Assembly: GCA_963776505.1 (NCBI GenBank) | Contig: CAVZNH010000022.1 | Location: forward strand, 90,399-154,398 | DNA length: 64,000 bases | Source of the DNA: JAMXLO01 sp963776505 | Lineage (GTDB): Bacteria > Pseudomonadota > Alphaproteobacteria > Acetobacterales > Acetobacteraceae | Direction: 5' to 3' | Shown here: positions 17,151-27,669 of the stretch, piece after piece | Numbering within the stretch: position 1 is the stretch's first letter | Layout of the letters: every line of letters begins with the position of its first letter | Translations under genes and position numbers: made by a program | Notes under the pieces: generated by a model | Database searches by the model: none | The model's input: only the letters and a program-made list of their open reading frames with translations | What the model was told of the DNA's origin: nothing

Positions 17151-18455
17151 ATGGCCCAGACGAAATGCGTATGGTGCGCGATCGCCCTGCTACTGGCGCA
17201 GCCGGTCGCGTCGCTCGCTGTGACGCCTCCACCTGCGCCGACGACACAGGCGATGCGTATCGTTGCCGTGGTGAATGGCGACGTGGTCAGCAATTCCGAT
17301 GTGGACAACCGCACCAGACTGTTCGCGCTGTCCACCGGGTTGCCGATGACACAGGATGTGCTGGATCGGCTCAAGCAGCAGATCACACGCCAGCTGATCG
17401 ATGAAAAGCTTCGCATGCAGGAGGTGCAGCGCCGACACATCGTGATCCCCGACAAGGCAATCGCCGGTGCGATCCACGATATCGAGTCGCGGAATAATCT
17501 GCCGGCAGGTGCATTGCGGCAGAAGCTGAACGCGGGTGGCGCCGGCTACCGCACGTTGATTGATCAGATCCGCACCCAGCTTGGCTGGACCCAAGTGCTG
17601 CGCGAGGCGCTTGGCGATCAGATCAAGGTCACCGATGCCGAGGTTGCCGAACAGCAGCGGCTGCAGGCGCAGATGGTTGGCAAGCCGGAATATCGCGTCG
17701 GCGAGATCTTCATCCCGGTCAACGATCCGGCGACCAGTGCCGATGCTCAGCGCTTCGCCGAGACGGTGATCAGCGAGTTGCGTTCCGGCGCGCCGTTTCC
17801 GGTGGTGGCCGCGCAGTTCAGTCAAAATCAAACCGCGTTGGCCGGAGGCGAACTGGGCTGGGTGCAGCCGAACCAGCTCGACCCAGAGGTGGCTCGCCTG
17901 GTCGGCGAAATGCCGGTTGGCGCCATCAGCAATCCAGTAAGGGTGGCTGGTGGTTTCTCGATTGTGACGCTGCAAGGCAAGCGCGAGATCGGCAACGACA
18001 TGGGCACGGCGGTGTCGCTGCGTCAGGTGTTCCTGCCGTTCGCTACCGCGCTTAATCCGCAGGCACCGACCGAGCAGCAGAAGCAGGAGCTGGACAAGGC
18101 ACGCGGCATCAGCGCCAGCGTGCACAGCTGCGATCAGATGGAGCAGGTGGCGAAGGCGAACAATTCGCCGCGTCCAGCCGATCCCGGAGAAATTCGGCTG
18201 GAGACGGTGAATCCGCCGGCGTTCCGTCAGATGCTGACGAGCCTGCCGTTCGATCGTGCCAGTCAGCCGATCGTGACGAACGACGGAATCGCCGTGATTA
18301 TTGTCTGCTCGCGCGACCAGAAGAATATGGCGCAGCAGAGCAAGCAGGAAGTGCAGTCGCAGATGCTGAATGAGCGAGTGGAGTTGCTGTCGCGGCAGTT
18401 GCTCGCCAATTTGCGTCGCCAGGCTTCGATCGACGTGCGCGCCAGCGGTACGTGA
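17151..18455 (+). CDS. surA: Periplasmic chaperone / peptidyl-prolyl isomerase SurA
   Basis: Periplasmic folding factor for outer-membrane proteins. The 434-residue protein has a signal peptide (LLLAQPVASLA), the SurA N-terminal chaperone domain (RIVAVVNGDVVSNSDVDNR to about residue 170) and a parvulin rotamase domain around 180-280 (EYRVGEIFIPVN; GGELGWVQPNQLDPEV). The rest resembles a degenerate second parvulin region. It follows lptD by 19 bp, matching the functional link, since LptD is a client of SurA in E. coli. Its stop overlaps the rsmA GTG start. Intact. Confidence 0.95.
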   Translation: MAQTKCVWCAIALLLAQPVASLAVTPPPAPTTQAMRIVAVVNGDVVSNSDVDNRTRLFALSTGLPMTQDVLDRLKQQITRQLIDEKLRMQEVQRRHIVIPDKAIAGAIHDIESRNNLPAGALRQKLNAGGAGYRTLIDQIRTQLGWTQVLREALGDQIKVTDAEVAEQQRLQAQMVGKPEYRVGEIFIPVNDPATSADAQRFAETVISELRSGAPFPVVAAQFSQNQTALAGGELGWVQPNQLDPEVARLVGEMPVGAISNPVRVAGGFSIVTLQGKREIGNDMGTAVSLRQVFLPFATALNPQAPTEQQKQELDKARGISASVHSCDQMEQVAKANNSPRPADPGEIRLETVNPPAFRQMLTSLPFDRASQPIVTNDGIAVIIVCSRDQKNMAQQSKQEVQSQMLNERVELLSRQLLANLRRQASIDVRASGT

Positions 18456-19267
18456 CCCCACTTCCGCCGCTGCGCGAGGTCATCGCGCGGCACGGATTGG
18501 CTGCCAGGCGCTCACTCGGGCAGCATTTCCTCCTCGATGAGAATTTGACGCGGCGCATCGTGCGCGCGGCCGGACCGTTGACCGGTCGGCACGTGGTGGA
18601 AATCGGGCCGGGGCCGGGCGGGCTCACGCGTGCGTTGCTCGCCTCTGACGCGGCGAGTGTGACAGTCGTCGAGCTTGACCAGCGTGCGGTGGCGGCGATG
18701 CACGAACTGGCGGCCGAGACTGACGGGCGCCTGCACGTGGTATGCGGTGATGCGTTGGCGCTGGACGTGGCATCGCTGGTGCCGGTGCCACGGCAGGTGG
18801 TGGCAAATCTGCCGTACAACATAGCGACGCCGCTGTTGATCGCCTGGTTGCGTCAGGCCCATGCCTTCGAGCGGCTGACGCTGATGTTCCAGCAGGAAGT
18901 GGCCGAACGCATCTGTGCCGTGCCTGGGACGGCCGCGTATGGGCGATTGTCAGTATTGACACAATGGATCTGCGGCACGGAGCTGCTACTGCGCATTGCG
19001 CCGGCCGCATTTGTGCCGCCGCCGAAGGTGTTTTCCGCCGTCGTTGGGCTGGTTCCGCATGACATGCAACCTACGCCAGCGTTGTTCGCTGCGATGGAAC
19101 GTCTTACAGCCGCGGCGTTCGGCCAGCGGCGGAAGATGCTGCGCGGGGCGCTAAAGACGATAGGTGGAGAGGCGTTGCTGCGCGATGTAGGCATCGCGCC
19201 AGATCGGCGGGCTGAAACGCTGACCGTGGCAGAGTTCGATCGGCTGGCACGCCGGCTCGCGACATGA
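18452..19267 (+). CDS. rsmA: 16S rRNA (adenine1518/1519-N6)-dimethyltransferase
   Basis: Dimethylates two adjacent adenosines in the 3' hairpin of 16S rRNA (KsgA). The 271-residue product shows all motifs: RSLGQHFLLDENL, motif I VEIGPGPGGLTRALL, acidic VVELDQRAV, and the target-base motif ANLPYNIATPLL, with VPPPKVFSAVV in the C-terminal part. It begins at GTG 18452, overlapping the surA stop as GTGA. In many alphaproteobacteria pdxA lies between surA and rsmA; here it is absent from this position. Confidence 0.96.
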   Translation: MTPLPPLREVIARHGLAARRSLGQHFLLDENLTRRIVRAAGPLTGRHVVEIGPGPGGLTRALLASDAASVTVVELDQRAVAAMHELAAETDGRLHVVCGDALALDVASLVPVPRQVVANLPYNIATPLLIAWLRQAHAFERLTLMFQQEVAERICAVPGTAAYGRLSVLTQWICGTELLLRIAPAAFVPPPKVFSAVVGLVPHDMQPTPALFAAMERLTAAAFGQRRKMLRGALKTIGGEALLRDVGIAPDRRAETLTVAEFDRLARRLAT

Positions 19268-19290
19268 GAAGGATACGGTAACGCTGCAAA

Positions 19291-19536
19291 TCACCGCTTT
19301 TGCGGCGACTTCTCATGCTCCCACTGATACGCCGTCTCGGTGGCATGGCGATCATCTGTAGGCGTTCCCGTCGGGCGGATGTCACCATTCCGCTCATGCG
19401 CCGCTTGCCGCGACCCGTGCTCCCGACGGTCGGTTCCCGGTCCAACGATGCCGGTTGTGGCGGGCGGATCGCTGGCGGGGAAACTGTCCTCCACTGCCTG
19501 ATCGTGCTTGCGGTCCTGCTTGCGCGCCGGCATCAC
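19291..19536 (-). CDS. Small hydrophilic protein with DSFPASDPP motif
   Basis: An 81-residue, highly charged protein without predicted membrane segment. Its central motif QAVEDSFPASDPPATTG matches a recurring motif seen in small uncharacterised proteobacterial proteins (the pattern E-D/E-S/T-F-P-A-S-D-P-P). No biochemical role is known to me. It is the last gene of a four-gene minus-strand set, its ATG overlapping the stop of the upstream 175-residue protein by 4 bp. A 7-bp inverted repeat TGAGAAG/CTTCTCA (19265-19271, 19309-19315) spans the convergent ends of rsmA and this gene. Confidence 0.65.
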   Translation of the reverse strand: MMPARKQDRKHDQAVEDSFPASDPPATTGIVGPGTDRREHGSRQAAHERNGDIRPTGTPTDDRHATETAYQWEHEKSPQKR

Positions 19537-20060
19537 ATCACCTCCAGGTCAGTTCCACCGGCCGTGCGCAGGATCGACTCCGCTTCGGCACGCTTCTCGG
19601 CGTTCGGTGCCCGTACGGACAGAATCAGCGCACCGTGAGCCGCTTTCTGCTCTCGATCTATCTGCTCGTCCTCATTCGACACGCTGGTCAGCGCGTAGGC
19701 GATGCCGCCTGCGACCCCGCCACCAACCACTGCGGCAGCGACCGCGGGTGCGGCGGCACCTCCTGTGGCAATGACAACTCCAGCCGCTGCCATGCCTACG
19801 GCGGCGGCAGCGCCACTGGTGTGCAACGTGCGCGCCTGGCGTGCGTCCTCCTCGGTGTCCACCGGTTTGGCGCCCGACTCAGGCGTGGATCGTTCTGTCG
19901 GCGGCATCGCCTCCGGCAAACTCAGATCGGCGCGATCGAAGCCCGATGTCTCCAGCCGTGCAACCGCGTCCTGCATCGCGTCGGGATCGGTGAAGGTGGC
20001 TCGGACCTCATGCAGTGTGCCGATCGGCGGACCGGCGTTTTCCTGGGCTATCTCCGACAT
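19533..20060 (-). CDS. Stress-type protein with GSP17M-like N-domain and glycine/alanine-rich hydrophobic segment
   Basis: A 175-residue protein. The first about 50 residues (VRATFTDPDAMQDAVARLETSGFDRADL) resemble the general-stress-protein-17M/YflT fold used to tune membrane stress responses. Residues about 80-120 are an uninterrupted alanine/glycine/valine-rich hydrophobic stretch, likely one or two membrane passes. The C-terminal part contains a second ferredoxin-like segment (ALILSVRAPNAEKRAEAES). It is probably anchored in the inner membrane. Context: KGG stress protein upstream and the DSFPASDPP protein overlapping downstream. Function is not established. Confidence 0.7.
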   Translation of the reverse strand: MSEIAQENAGPPIGTLHEVRATFTDPDAMQDAVARLETSGFDRADLSLPEAMPPTERSTPESGAKPVDTEEDARQARTLHTSGAAAAVGMAAAGVVIATGGAAAPAVAAAVVGGGVAGGIAYALTSVSNEDEQIDREQKAAHGALILSVRAPNAEKRAEAESILRTAGGTDLEVM

Positions 20061-20074
20061 GGCTGCTCCCTCCT

Positions 20075-20266
20075 TCAGGACGGAATGGTCGGCGCGTTTG
20101 GCGGCGGGTCACGATTCTCATCACCCTGCGGGTCAGGGGGGACGCCGCCGAGCGCGCCCTCGGGCAGGTCGTTGCGCTCGCCGGGCAGGCTGTCGCGGGC
20201 GGAATTTATCCGGCGTTCGACACGCCCAAAGCGCGGCTCGCGCGCATCGTTCTCGGTCATCTTCAC
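20075..20266 (-). CDS. Small hypothetical acidic/proline-rich protein
   Basis: A 63-residue hydrophilic product beginning MKMTENDAREPRFGRVERRIN and ending in a proline-rich tail. I recognise no domain. It lies in line with, and on the same strand as, the stress-type genes on both sides (55 bp after the KGG gene, 14 bp before the next gene), which is the chief argument that it is real. It could also be a chance open frame. Confidence 0.45.
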   Translation of the reverse strand: MKMTENDAREPRFGRVERRINSARDSLPGERNDLPEGALGGVPPDPQGDENRDPPPNAPTIPS

Positions 20267-20321
20267 ACCTCACCAGCAGCGATGCGGGCCACCCGGCGCC
20301 AAGCCGGGCGGCCCGCTGCGG

Positions 20322-20573
20322 TTACCGCTGACCGCCCTTGCGGCCTGCCTCCGCCGCACGCTCGCGATCCTGTGCGAAGTTGCCCGGATTATTCTGTGCG
20401 CCACCGCCGCCGTGGCTGTTCTCGCCGCCCTTGCGCCCGGCCTCTGCCGCGCGCTCGCGGTCGTTGGCGAAATTGCCTGAGCTATGCTGTCCGCCGATGT
20501 GGCCGGCGCGCGACGCCTTCTCACGGTCCTCGGCGAAATTGCCAGGATTACCGGTATGTCGCTGTTCAGCCAT
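20322..20573 (-). CDS. KGG-repeat stress-induced protein
   Basis: An 83-residue hydrophilic protein built from three copies of a GNFAxDREKA-type unit, each followed by a glycine-rich turn: residues 11-29, 33-51 and 64-82, the last two sharing DRERAAEAGRKGG. This is the KGG/con-10/YciG stress-protein family, whose members accumulate in stationary phase or desiccation. The ATG at 20573 has GGAGG 7 nt upstream; the frame is open 27 codons further but without conservation. The DNA repeats are visible as three related blocks at about 20336-20393, 20427-20480 and 20505-20550. First gene of the four-gene stress set. Confidence 0.88.
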   Translation of the reverse strand: MAEQRHTGNPGNFAEDREKASRAGHIGGQHSSGNFANDRERAAEAGRKGGENSHGGGGAQNNPGNFAQDRERAAEAGRKGGQR

Positions 20574-20813
20574 ATAAGTCCTCCGTGTCGAATACTGCGA
20601 CGGGCTTGCCCGTCCCCTGTTCAACGAAGGCCGGGGGCGTGCGGTTGTCTTCACAAATGCAGTGAGCGGATGTGGTCGCCAATCGGGCGGGAGGAAGGCC
20701 GCCTCGCTATCCGTGCCGCCGGTCGGTCGAGCGACGATCGGAAAGCGGGTCGCCGTTCCCCGCCATCGCGAACCGTTCTACGATCGCCGCTGAACTCCGG
20801 AAAGGCGCCCCCC

Positions 20814-22193
20814 ATGCTCGACCGACCCAACGACAGCCTGTCAGCTCGCGATATCGCCTATCACATGCATCCGTTCACCAACGCGCGGCGGCTGGAGAGC
20901 GAGGGACCGTTCGTCATCACCCGCGGCAACGGCATCCACATCTACGACGAGCAGGGGCGCGACTATATCGACGCGCTGGCCGGCTTGTGGTGCGCCAGTC
21001 TTGGTTTCAGCGAGAAGCGGCTGGCCGAGGCGGCGTACAAGCAGATGCTGGAACTGCCGTATGCGTCGACCTTCGGGCAGCGGTCGCATCCCACGGTAAT
21101 TGAGCTGGCCGAGAAGCTGATCTCGCTGATGCCGGTGCGGATGTCGAAGGTGTTCTTCAACAACTCCGGCTCCGAGGCGAATGACAGTGCGGCCAAACTG
21201 GTCTGGTACTACAACAACGCGATTGGCCGGCCGCGCAAGAAGAAGATCATCGGTCGGATGAAAGGCTACCACGGCATCACCGTCGCATCGGGCAGCCTGT
21301 GCGGTCTGCCCTATGTCCACAAGGACTTCGATCTGCCGATACCGAATGTGCGACACACCGACTGTCCGCATTACTGGCGCTATGGCAAGCCGGGCGAGAG
21401 CGAGGAGAATTTTGCCTCGCGCATGGCGGAGAATCTCGATGCGCTGATCGAGCGGGAGGGGCCTGACACGGTCGCCGCGTTCATCGCGGAACCGGTGCAG
21501 GGCGCCGGCGGTGTGGTGATCCCGCCGCGTACGTATTTCGCCAAGATCCAGGAGGTGCTGCGCAAGCACGACGTGCTGTTCATCGCCGACGAAGTGATCT
21601 GCGGCTTCGGGCGCACGGGCAACATGTTCGGCTGCGAGACCTTCGGCATCGAGCCCGATATCCTGACCTGTGCCAAGGCGCTGTCATCGTCGTACCTGCC
21701 GATCTCGGCTACGGTGATCAACGAGAAGCTGTATCAGGGCATCGCAACTCAGTCGGACGCGAACGGCAGCTTCATCCACGGCTTCACCTATTCCGGCCAT
21801 CCGGTATGTGCCGCGGTCGCGCTCGAGACACTGAACATCTACGAGGAACGCGACATCGTCGGGCACGTTCGCAAGATCTCGCCGCGCTTCCTGGCTGGCG
21901 TGCGGCGGTTCGCCGACCATTCGCTGGTGGGCGAGGTGCGCGGGATCGGCCTGATGGCAGGCATCGAACTGGTGCGCGACAAGGCGACGAAGCAGCCGTT
22001 CGATGCCAAGGCCGGCGTGGGTGCCTATTTCGAAGAGCGGGCGCGGGAGTACGGGCTGATCATGCGTGGCCGCGGCGAGCAGCTGGTGATGGCACCGCCA
22101 CTGATCATCACCGAGGCGGAGATCGACGACATGCTGGGCCGCCTGGGGCGCGCACTCGACGAGACTGAAGCGTTCGTCGCCTCGCTCCCGTGA
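20814..22193 (+). CDS. Class III (omega-amino acid/polyamine:pyruvate) aminotransferase
   Basis: PLP-dependent transaminase that probably moves the terminal amino group of a diamine or omega-amino acid to pyruvate. The 459-residue product has the PLP lysine at residue 288 in CAKALSSSYLPISA, the cofactor Asp in ADEVICGFGRTG, and SGSEANDSAAK for phosphate binding. The N-terminus (RDIAYHMHPFTN) and the C-terminus match the putrescine/spermidine-pyruvate aminotransferase (SpuC-like) group. Start ATG 20814. The following flavin oxidase overlaps by GTGA, so the two probably degrade one amine. Exact substrate is uncertain. Confidence 0.92.
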   Translation: MLDRPNDSLSARDIAYHMHPFTNARRLESEGPFVITRGNGIHIYDEQGRDYIDALAGLWCASLGFSEKRLAEAAYKQMLELPYASTFGQRSHPTVIELAEKLISLMPVRMSKVFFNNSGSEANDSAAKLVWYYNNAIGRPRKKKIIGRMKGYHGITVASGSLCGLPYVHKDFDLPIPNVRHTDCPHYWRYGKPGESEENFASRMAENLDALIEREGPDTVAAFIAEPVQGAGGVVIPPRTYFAKIQEVLRKHDVLFIADEVICGFGRTGNMFGCETFGIEPDILTCAKALSSSYLPISATVINEKLYQGIATQSDANGSFIHGFTYSGHPVCAAVALETLNIYEERDIVGHVRKISPRFLAGVRRFADHSLVGEVRGIGLMAGIELVRDKATKQPFDAKAGVGAYFEERAREYGLIMRGRGEQLVMAPPLIITEAEIDDMLGRLGRALDETEAFVASLP

Positions 22194-23453
22194 CGCGAAA
22201 GCCGCTGCCGCGCAGTCTGTACGCCGAGACTGCGCGGCCGGCGGTCGCCACCCCGCCGCTCGATGGCGATCGGCGCGTCGATGTGTGCGTGATCGGTGGT
22301 GGGTTCACCGGCCTTTCCACAGCGCTGCACCTTGCGCAGCAAGGCGTCGATGTCGCGGTGCTGGAAGCGCATGAACCGGGCTGGGGTGCGTCGGGGCGCA
22401 ATGGCGGGCAGGTCAATCCCGGACTGAAGCATGATCCCGATCAGGTGGAGGCGGATTTCGGTGCCGATCTCGGCCGCCGCATGGTGGCGTTGTCCGGCGA
22501 TGCACCGAATGTCGTGTTCCGGCTGATCGAGCGGCATCAGATCGAATGCGATGCGCTGCAATCCGGCACGCTGCGCGCGGCCTTCGGTGTGCGGGATGCT
22601 GCGGGGATCCGCGCGTCGGCGGAGCAGTGGATGCGCCGCGACGCGCCGGTGGAATTGCTGGAGAGCGATGCGGCGCGCGAGGTCACGGACACGGACCGCT
22701 ACGTCTGCGCCATGCTGGATCGGCGCGGCGGGCAGGTAAATCCGCTGGGCTATGCGCGCGGTCTGGCACAGGCTGCAATGCAGGCGGGTGCGGCGGTGCA
22801 CGGTGCGACGCCGGCGTTGGAGGTGAAGCGCAACGGCACCTGGGATGTGCGCACGCCAACCGGCACGGTGCGCGCCGACAAGCTGGTGCTGGCGACCAAT
22901 GGCTACACCGACGATGTGTGGCCGGGACTGCGCCGCAGCGTCGTGCCGGTGTTCAGCGCGATCGTGGCGAGCGAACCGTTGCCGCGGGCGCCGATGAAGT
23001 CGGTGCTGTACCGAGATGGGGCGGGTCACGGTCTACTACCGGTTCGATCGCGCCAACCGCCTGCTGATGGGTGGCCGCAGCGTGCAGCGCGACATCAGCG
23101 AGCCGCGTGAACTGCGATACCTGATTGGCTATGCCGAGCGCCTGTGGCCGGAGGTGCAAGGGGTGCGCTGGACGCATGCATGGAGCGGGCAATTGGCGAT
23201 CACGCCGGACCACTATCCGCACGTGCATGAGCCGGATGAATCGGTTCTGGTCTGTCTAGGCTATAATGGTCGCGGCGTGGCGATGAGTACGGCGATGGGG
23301 CCGCAACTGGCGCGACGCGTGATCGGCGGCACAACGGCGGAGATCGACATGCCGATCACCACGATGAAGGAAATGTCGTTCCATGCATTGTGGCGCTCGG
23401 CAGTGACGGCGCGCGTGGTTTACGGCCGGATACGCGATTGGCTGGGGATTTGA
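22190..23453 (+). CDS. FAD-dependent amine/amino-acid oxidase (PuuB/DadA type), suspected single-base insertion
   Basis: Flavoprotein of the DAO family, similar to gamma-glutamylputrescine oxidase. The N-terminus has VCVIGGGFTGLSTALHL with the acidic LEAHEPGWGASGRNGGQV; the C-terminus has AWSGQLAITPDHYPHV and LGYNGRGVAMSTAMG, the FAD-contacting end. The frame breaks after about residue 274; removing one C at 23011-23012 joins it to GRVTVYYRFDRANRLLMGG and yields 420 residues. The GTG start at 22190 overlaps the aminotransferase stop. Together the pair would oxidise and transaminate a polyamine or derived amino acid. Confidence 0.88.
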
Positions 23454-23488
23454 CGATCAATGTGAAGCGATTTCGACAGGCTTGACCG

Positions 23489-23531
23489 AGATTGCTTCGT
23501 CGCTTCGCTCCTCGCAATGACAACGGTGTAG
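23489..23531 (+). repeat. Direct repeat copy A (REP-like)
   Basis: A 43-bp element starting AGATTGCTTCGTCGC and ending in TCGCAATGACAACGGTGTAG, with ATTGC/GCAAT inverted ends. It ends 2 bp before the stop codon of the molybdopterin oxidoreductase gene. A diverged copy in the same orientation lies on the other side of that gene (25583-25623). The core resembles dispersed intergenic repeats known from many alphaproteobacterial genomes. Confidence 0.7.
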
Positions 23532-23533
23532 GG

Positions 23534-25549
23534 TCAGGCTTGTGCGACCTCCACAAGCGTATCGTTGAAGCATGCGCCTTCGGCAAGGTCCGCGCGCATG
23601 TCGGCGGAGACCAGCGCCGATATCGTCTGCCCCGTGCGACTGGTCGCCAGCCACGCACCCTTCTCGCTCGCCACCACGCCAGGTGGCACGTCGTCGGTGA
23701 CATCGAGCGGCAGAATCACCTCGCCGCGGCCGTTCCACACCTTCACTTCGCTGCCTTGCGCGAGCCCGCGCGTTTCGGCATCGCGCGGATGCATCATCAG
23801 GCGCGGTGCCGCCCCGGCAAAACCGAGCGTGGATGTGATCCGCCGATCCGATGCCGGCGAAATGAGCATCAGCGGATAATCGACCGGCCGCTCACGCCAC
23901 GCCGGCATCAGCGCGCCATCGCCCCAGCGCTGCGCCAGTGCCTCCGAGCGAAGCTCGATGCGTCCCGACGGCGTGGCGGGAAACACGTTCTCGAACAACA
24001 CGAGCGGCCTGCCGTCCTTGCCTTTCATCTGCAACGCGTTCTCGGTCGAGATCTCGCTCGGGCGCACATCGCCGAGATCGACCGCTGCATCCATCAGCTC
24101 CGCATCCGACGCCTTGAAGCACGAATCATCGAACCCGAACCGCGCAGCCAGACGCCGGAAGATTTCCGTGTTGGGCAAAAACTCACCCACCGGTGGCACC
24201 ACCGGCTCGGCGCGCTGCAGCCAGTGATGGCCGTAGGACGCATAGAGATCGGCATATTCGAAATGCGTCGCCGCCGGCAGAACGATGTCGCAGAATGCCA
24301 TGCTCTCGGTCATCGCCACGTCGATGCCAACCGCGAATACGTCATCGCGCGCCAGCCCGCGGCGCATGCGGTTCTGATCCGGATGCACGACGACAGGATT
24401 GTGGTTGTAGATGAACACCGCACGCAGCGGTGGGTCGACGTCGTCGTCCGCCAGATGACGCCCGACGTCGATCAGGTTCAGCGTGCGCATCCCCGGCGGC
24501 GCAAGATCGGGACGCTGCAATTTCATGAGTGTCTTGGGAAACGCGTTGCTCGCGCCGAGTACGATGCCGCTACCCTTGCCCAACTTGCCCAGCAACGCAG
24601 GCAGCGCGATCAGCGCGCGAATGGAGCTGCCGCCGTTGCGTCCCCGCTCCAGCCCGTTGCCCGGTGCGAACACCAGCGGATCGGCGTCCGCCAGCCACCG
24701 GGCGAACGTGACGATCTGCTCTTCGCGCAGCCCGCATGCGGCCGCCGCACGTGCGACCGGCCAGGCGCGCGCCGCCGCCATGAACTCCTCGAACCCCAGC
24801 ATGTGCGCGGCGATGAACGCGTCATCGAATGCCCCGATGCGTTCCAGCTCGGCCGCCAGCGCCCATGCCAGCAGCACGTCGGTGCCGGGCAAAGGAGCGA
24901 GATGCAGGTCCGCCTGCTCGGCGATCTTGGTGCGCAGCGGATCAACCACCACCAGCTTGCCGCCGTTGCGCTTCGACTGTCGGATGCGCCGCACCAGGTG
25001 CAGGTTGGTGACGGTTGCGTTGTTGCCCCACACCACGTTCAGCTTCGCCCCCGCTGCCAGCTCGGGAGGGCAGCCTGGCACCGCGCCATAGGTGCCGGCC
25101 CAGGCTTCGCTGCGCACGCCGCCACACATGGAACGGCGATAGAGCTGCGTCGCGCCAAGCTTGTAGAAGAACCGCGACGACATGCTGTCGCCGGCGAGCA
25201 TTCCGTGCGGACCGGCGTAGTTCAGCGGGGACACGGCCTGCGGTCCCCATCGTTCGATCACCGCACTGGTGCGCGCGTGGATTTCGTCCAGCGCAGCCTT
25301 CCAGGTGATGCGCTCGAACGTGCCGGAACCCTTCGGGCCGGTGAGGCGCAGCGGGTGCAGGATGCGCTGCGGGCCGTGCACGAACGCGGTCATGTCGCGG
25401 GCCACCTTGTTGCAGATGACGCCGGCGGTGAACGGCGCCGCCTCGGAGCCGCGCACCTTGGCGATGCGCCCGTCCTCGACAGTGACGCTGAGGCTACAGG
25501 TGTCGGGACAATCGAAGGTACAGACACTGGCGCGTTCGATGGCAGACAT
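23534..25549 (-). CDS. Molybdopterin-dependent oxidoreductase, Fe4S4-containing catalytic subunit
   Basis: DMSO-reductase-superfamily protein of 671 residues, cytoplasmic by lack of a Tat signal. The N-terminal iron-sulfur site is Cys10-x3-Cys14-x3-Cys18-x27-Cys46. Molybdopterin guanine dinucleotide-binding segments follow, including WGNNATVTNLHL and VVVDPLRTK, and the C-terminal barrel LISPASDRRITSTLGF. RRSMCGGVRSEAW, near residue 143, offers a possible molybdenum ligand region. No electron-transfer or membrane subunit adjoins it, so it is an orphan catalytic subunit of unknown substrate. It is framed by two 41-43 bp direct repeats and separated from the ABC operon by copy B. Intact. Confidence 0.88.
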   Translation of the reverse strand: MSAIERASVCTFDCPDTCSLSVTVEDGRIAKVRGSEAAPFTAGVICNKVARDMTAFVHGPQRILHPLRLTGPKGSGTFERITWKAALDEIHARTSAVIERWGPQAVSPLNYAGPHGMLAGDSMSSRFFYKLGATQLYRRSMCGGVRSEAWAGTYGAVPGCPPELAAGAKLNVVWGNNATVTNLHLVRRIRQSKRNGGKLVVVDPLRTKIAEQADLHLAPLPGTDVLLAWALAAELERIGAFDDAFIAAHMLGFEEFMAAARAWPVARAAAACGLREEQIVTFARWLADADPLVFAPGNGLERGRNGGSSIRALIALPALLGKLGKGSGIVLGASNAFPKTLMKLQRPDLAPPGMRTLNLIDVGRHLADDDVDPPLRAVFIYNHNPVVVHPDQNRMRRGLARDDVFAVGIDVAMTESMAFCDIVLPAATHFEYADLYASYGHHWLQRAEPVVPPVGEFLPNTEIFRRLAARFGFDDSCFKASDAELMDAAVDLGDVRPSEISTENALQMKGKDGRPLVLFENVFPATPSGRIELRSEALAQRWGDGALMPAWRERPVDYPLMLISPASDRRITSTLGFAGAAPRLMMHPRDAETRGLAQGSEVKVWNGRGEVILPLDVTDDVPPGVVASEKGAWLATSRTGQTISALVSADMRADLAEGACFNDTLVEVAQA

Positions 25550-25582
25550 GGGGTCTCCGATATATCAAGGCTTTCTCGATGG

Positions 25583-25623
25583 AGATTGCTTCGTCGTTAC
25601 GCCTCTCGCAATGACAGGTGTAG
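25583..25623 (+). repeat. Direct repeat copy B (REP-like)
   Basis: A 41-bp element starting AGATTGCTTCGTCGT and ending TCGCAATGACAGGTGTAG, about 85% identical to copy A at 23489-23531 by eye. It begins 34 bp upstream of the start of the molybdopterin gene. A shorter related piece, TCTCGCAATGAC, appears near 29598-29609. Confidence 0.68.
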
Positions 25624-25644
25624 TGCCGATTGTTTCCCTGGTCG

Positions 25645-27652
<2,008 letters not shown>

Positions 27653-27669
<17 letters not shown>

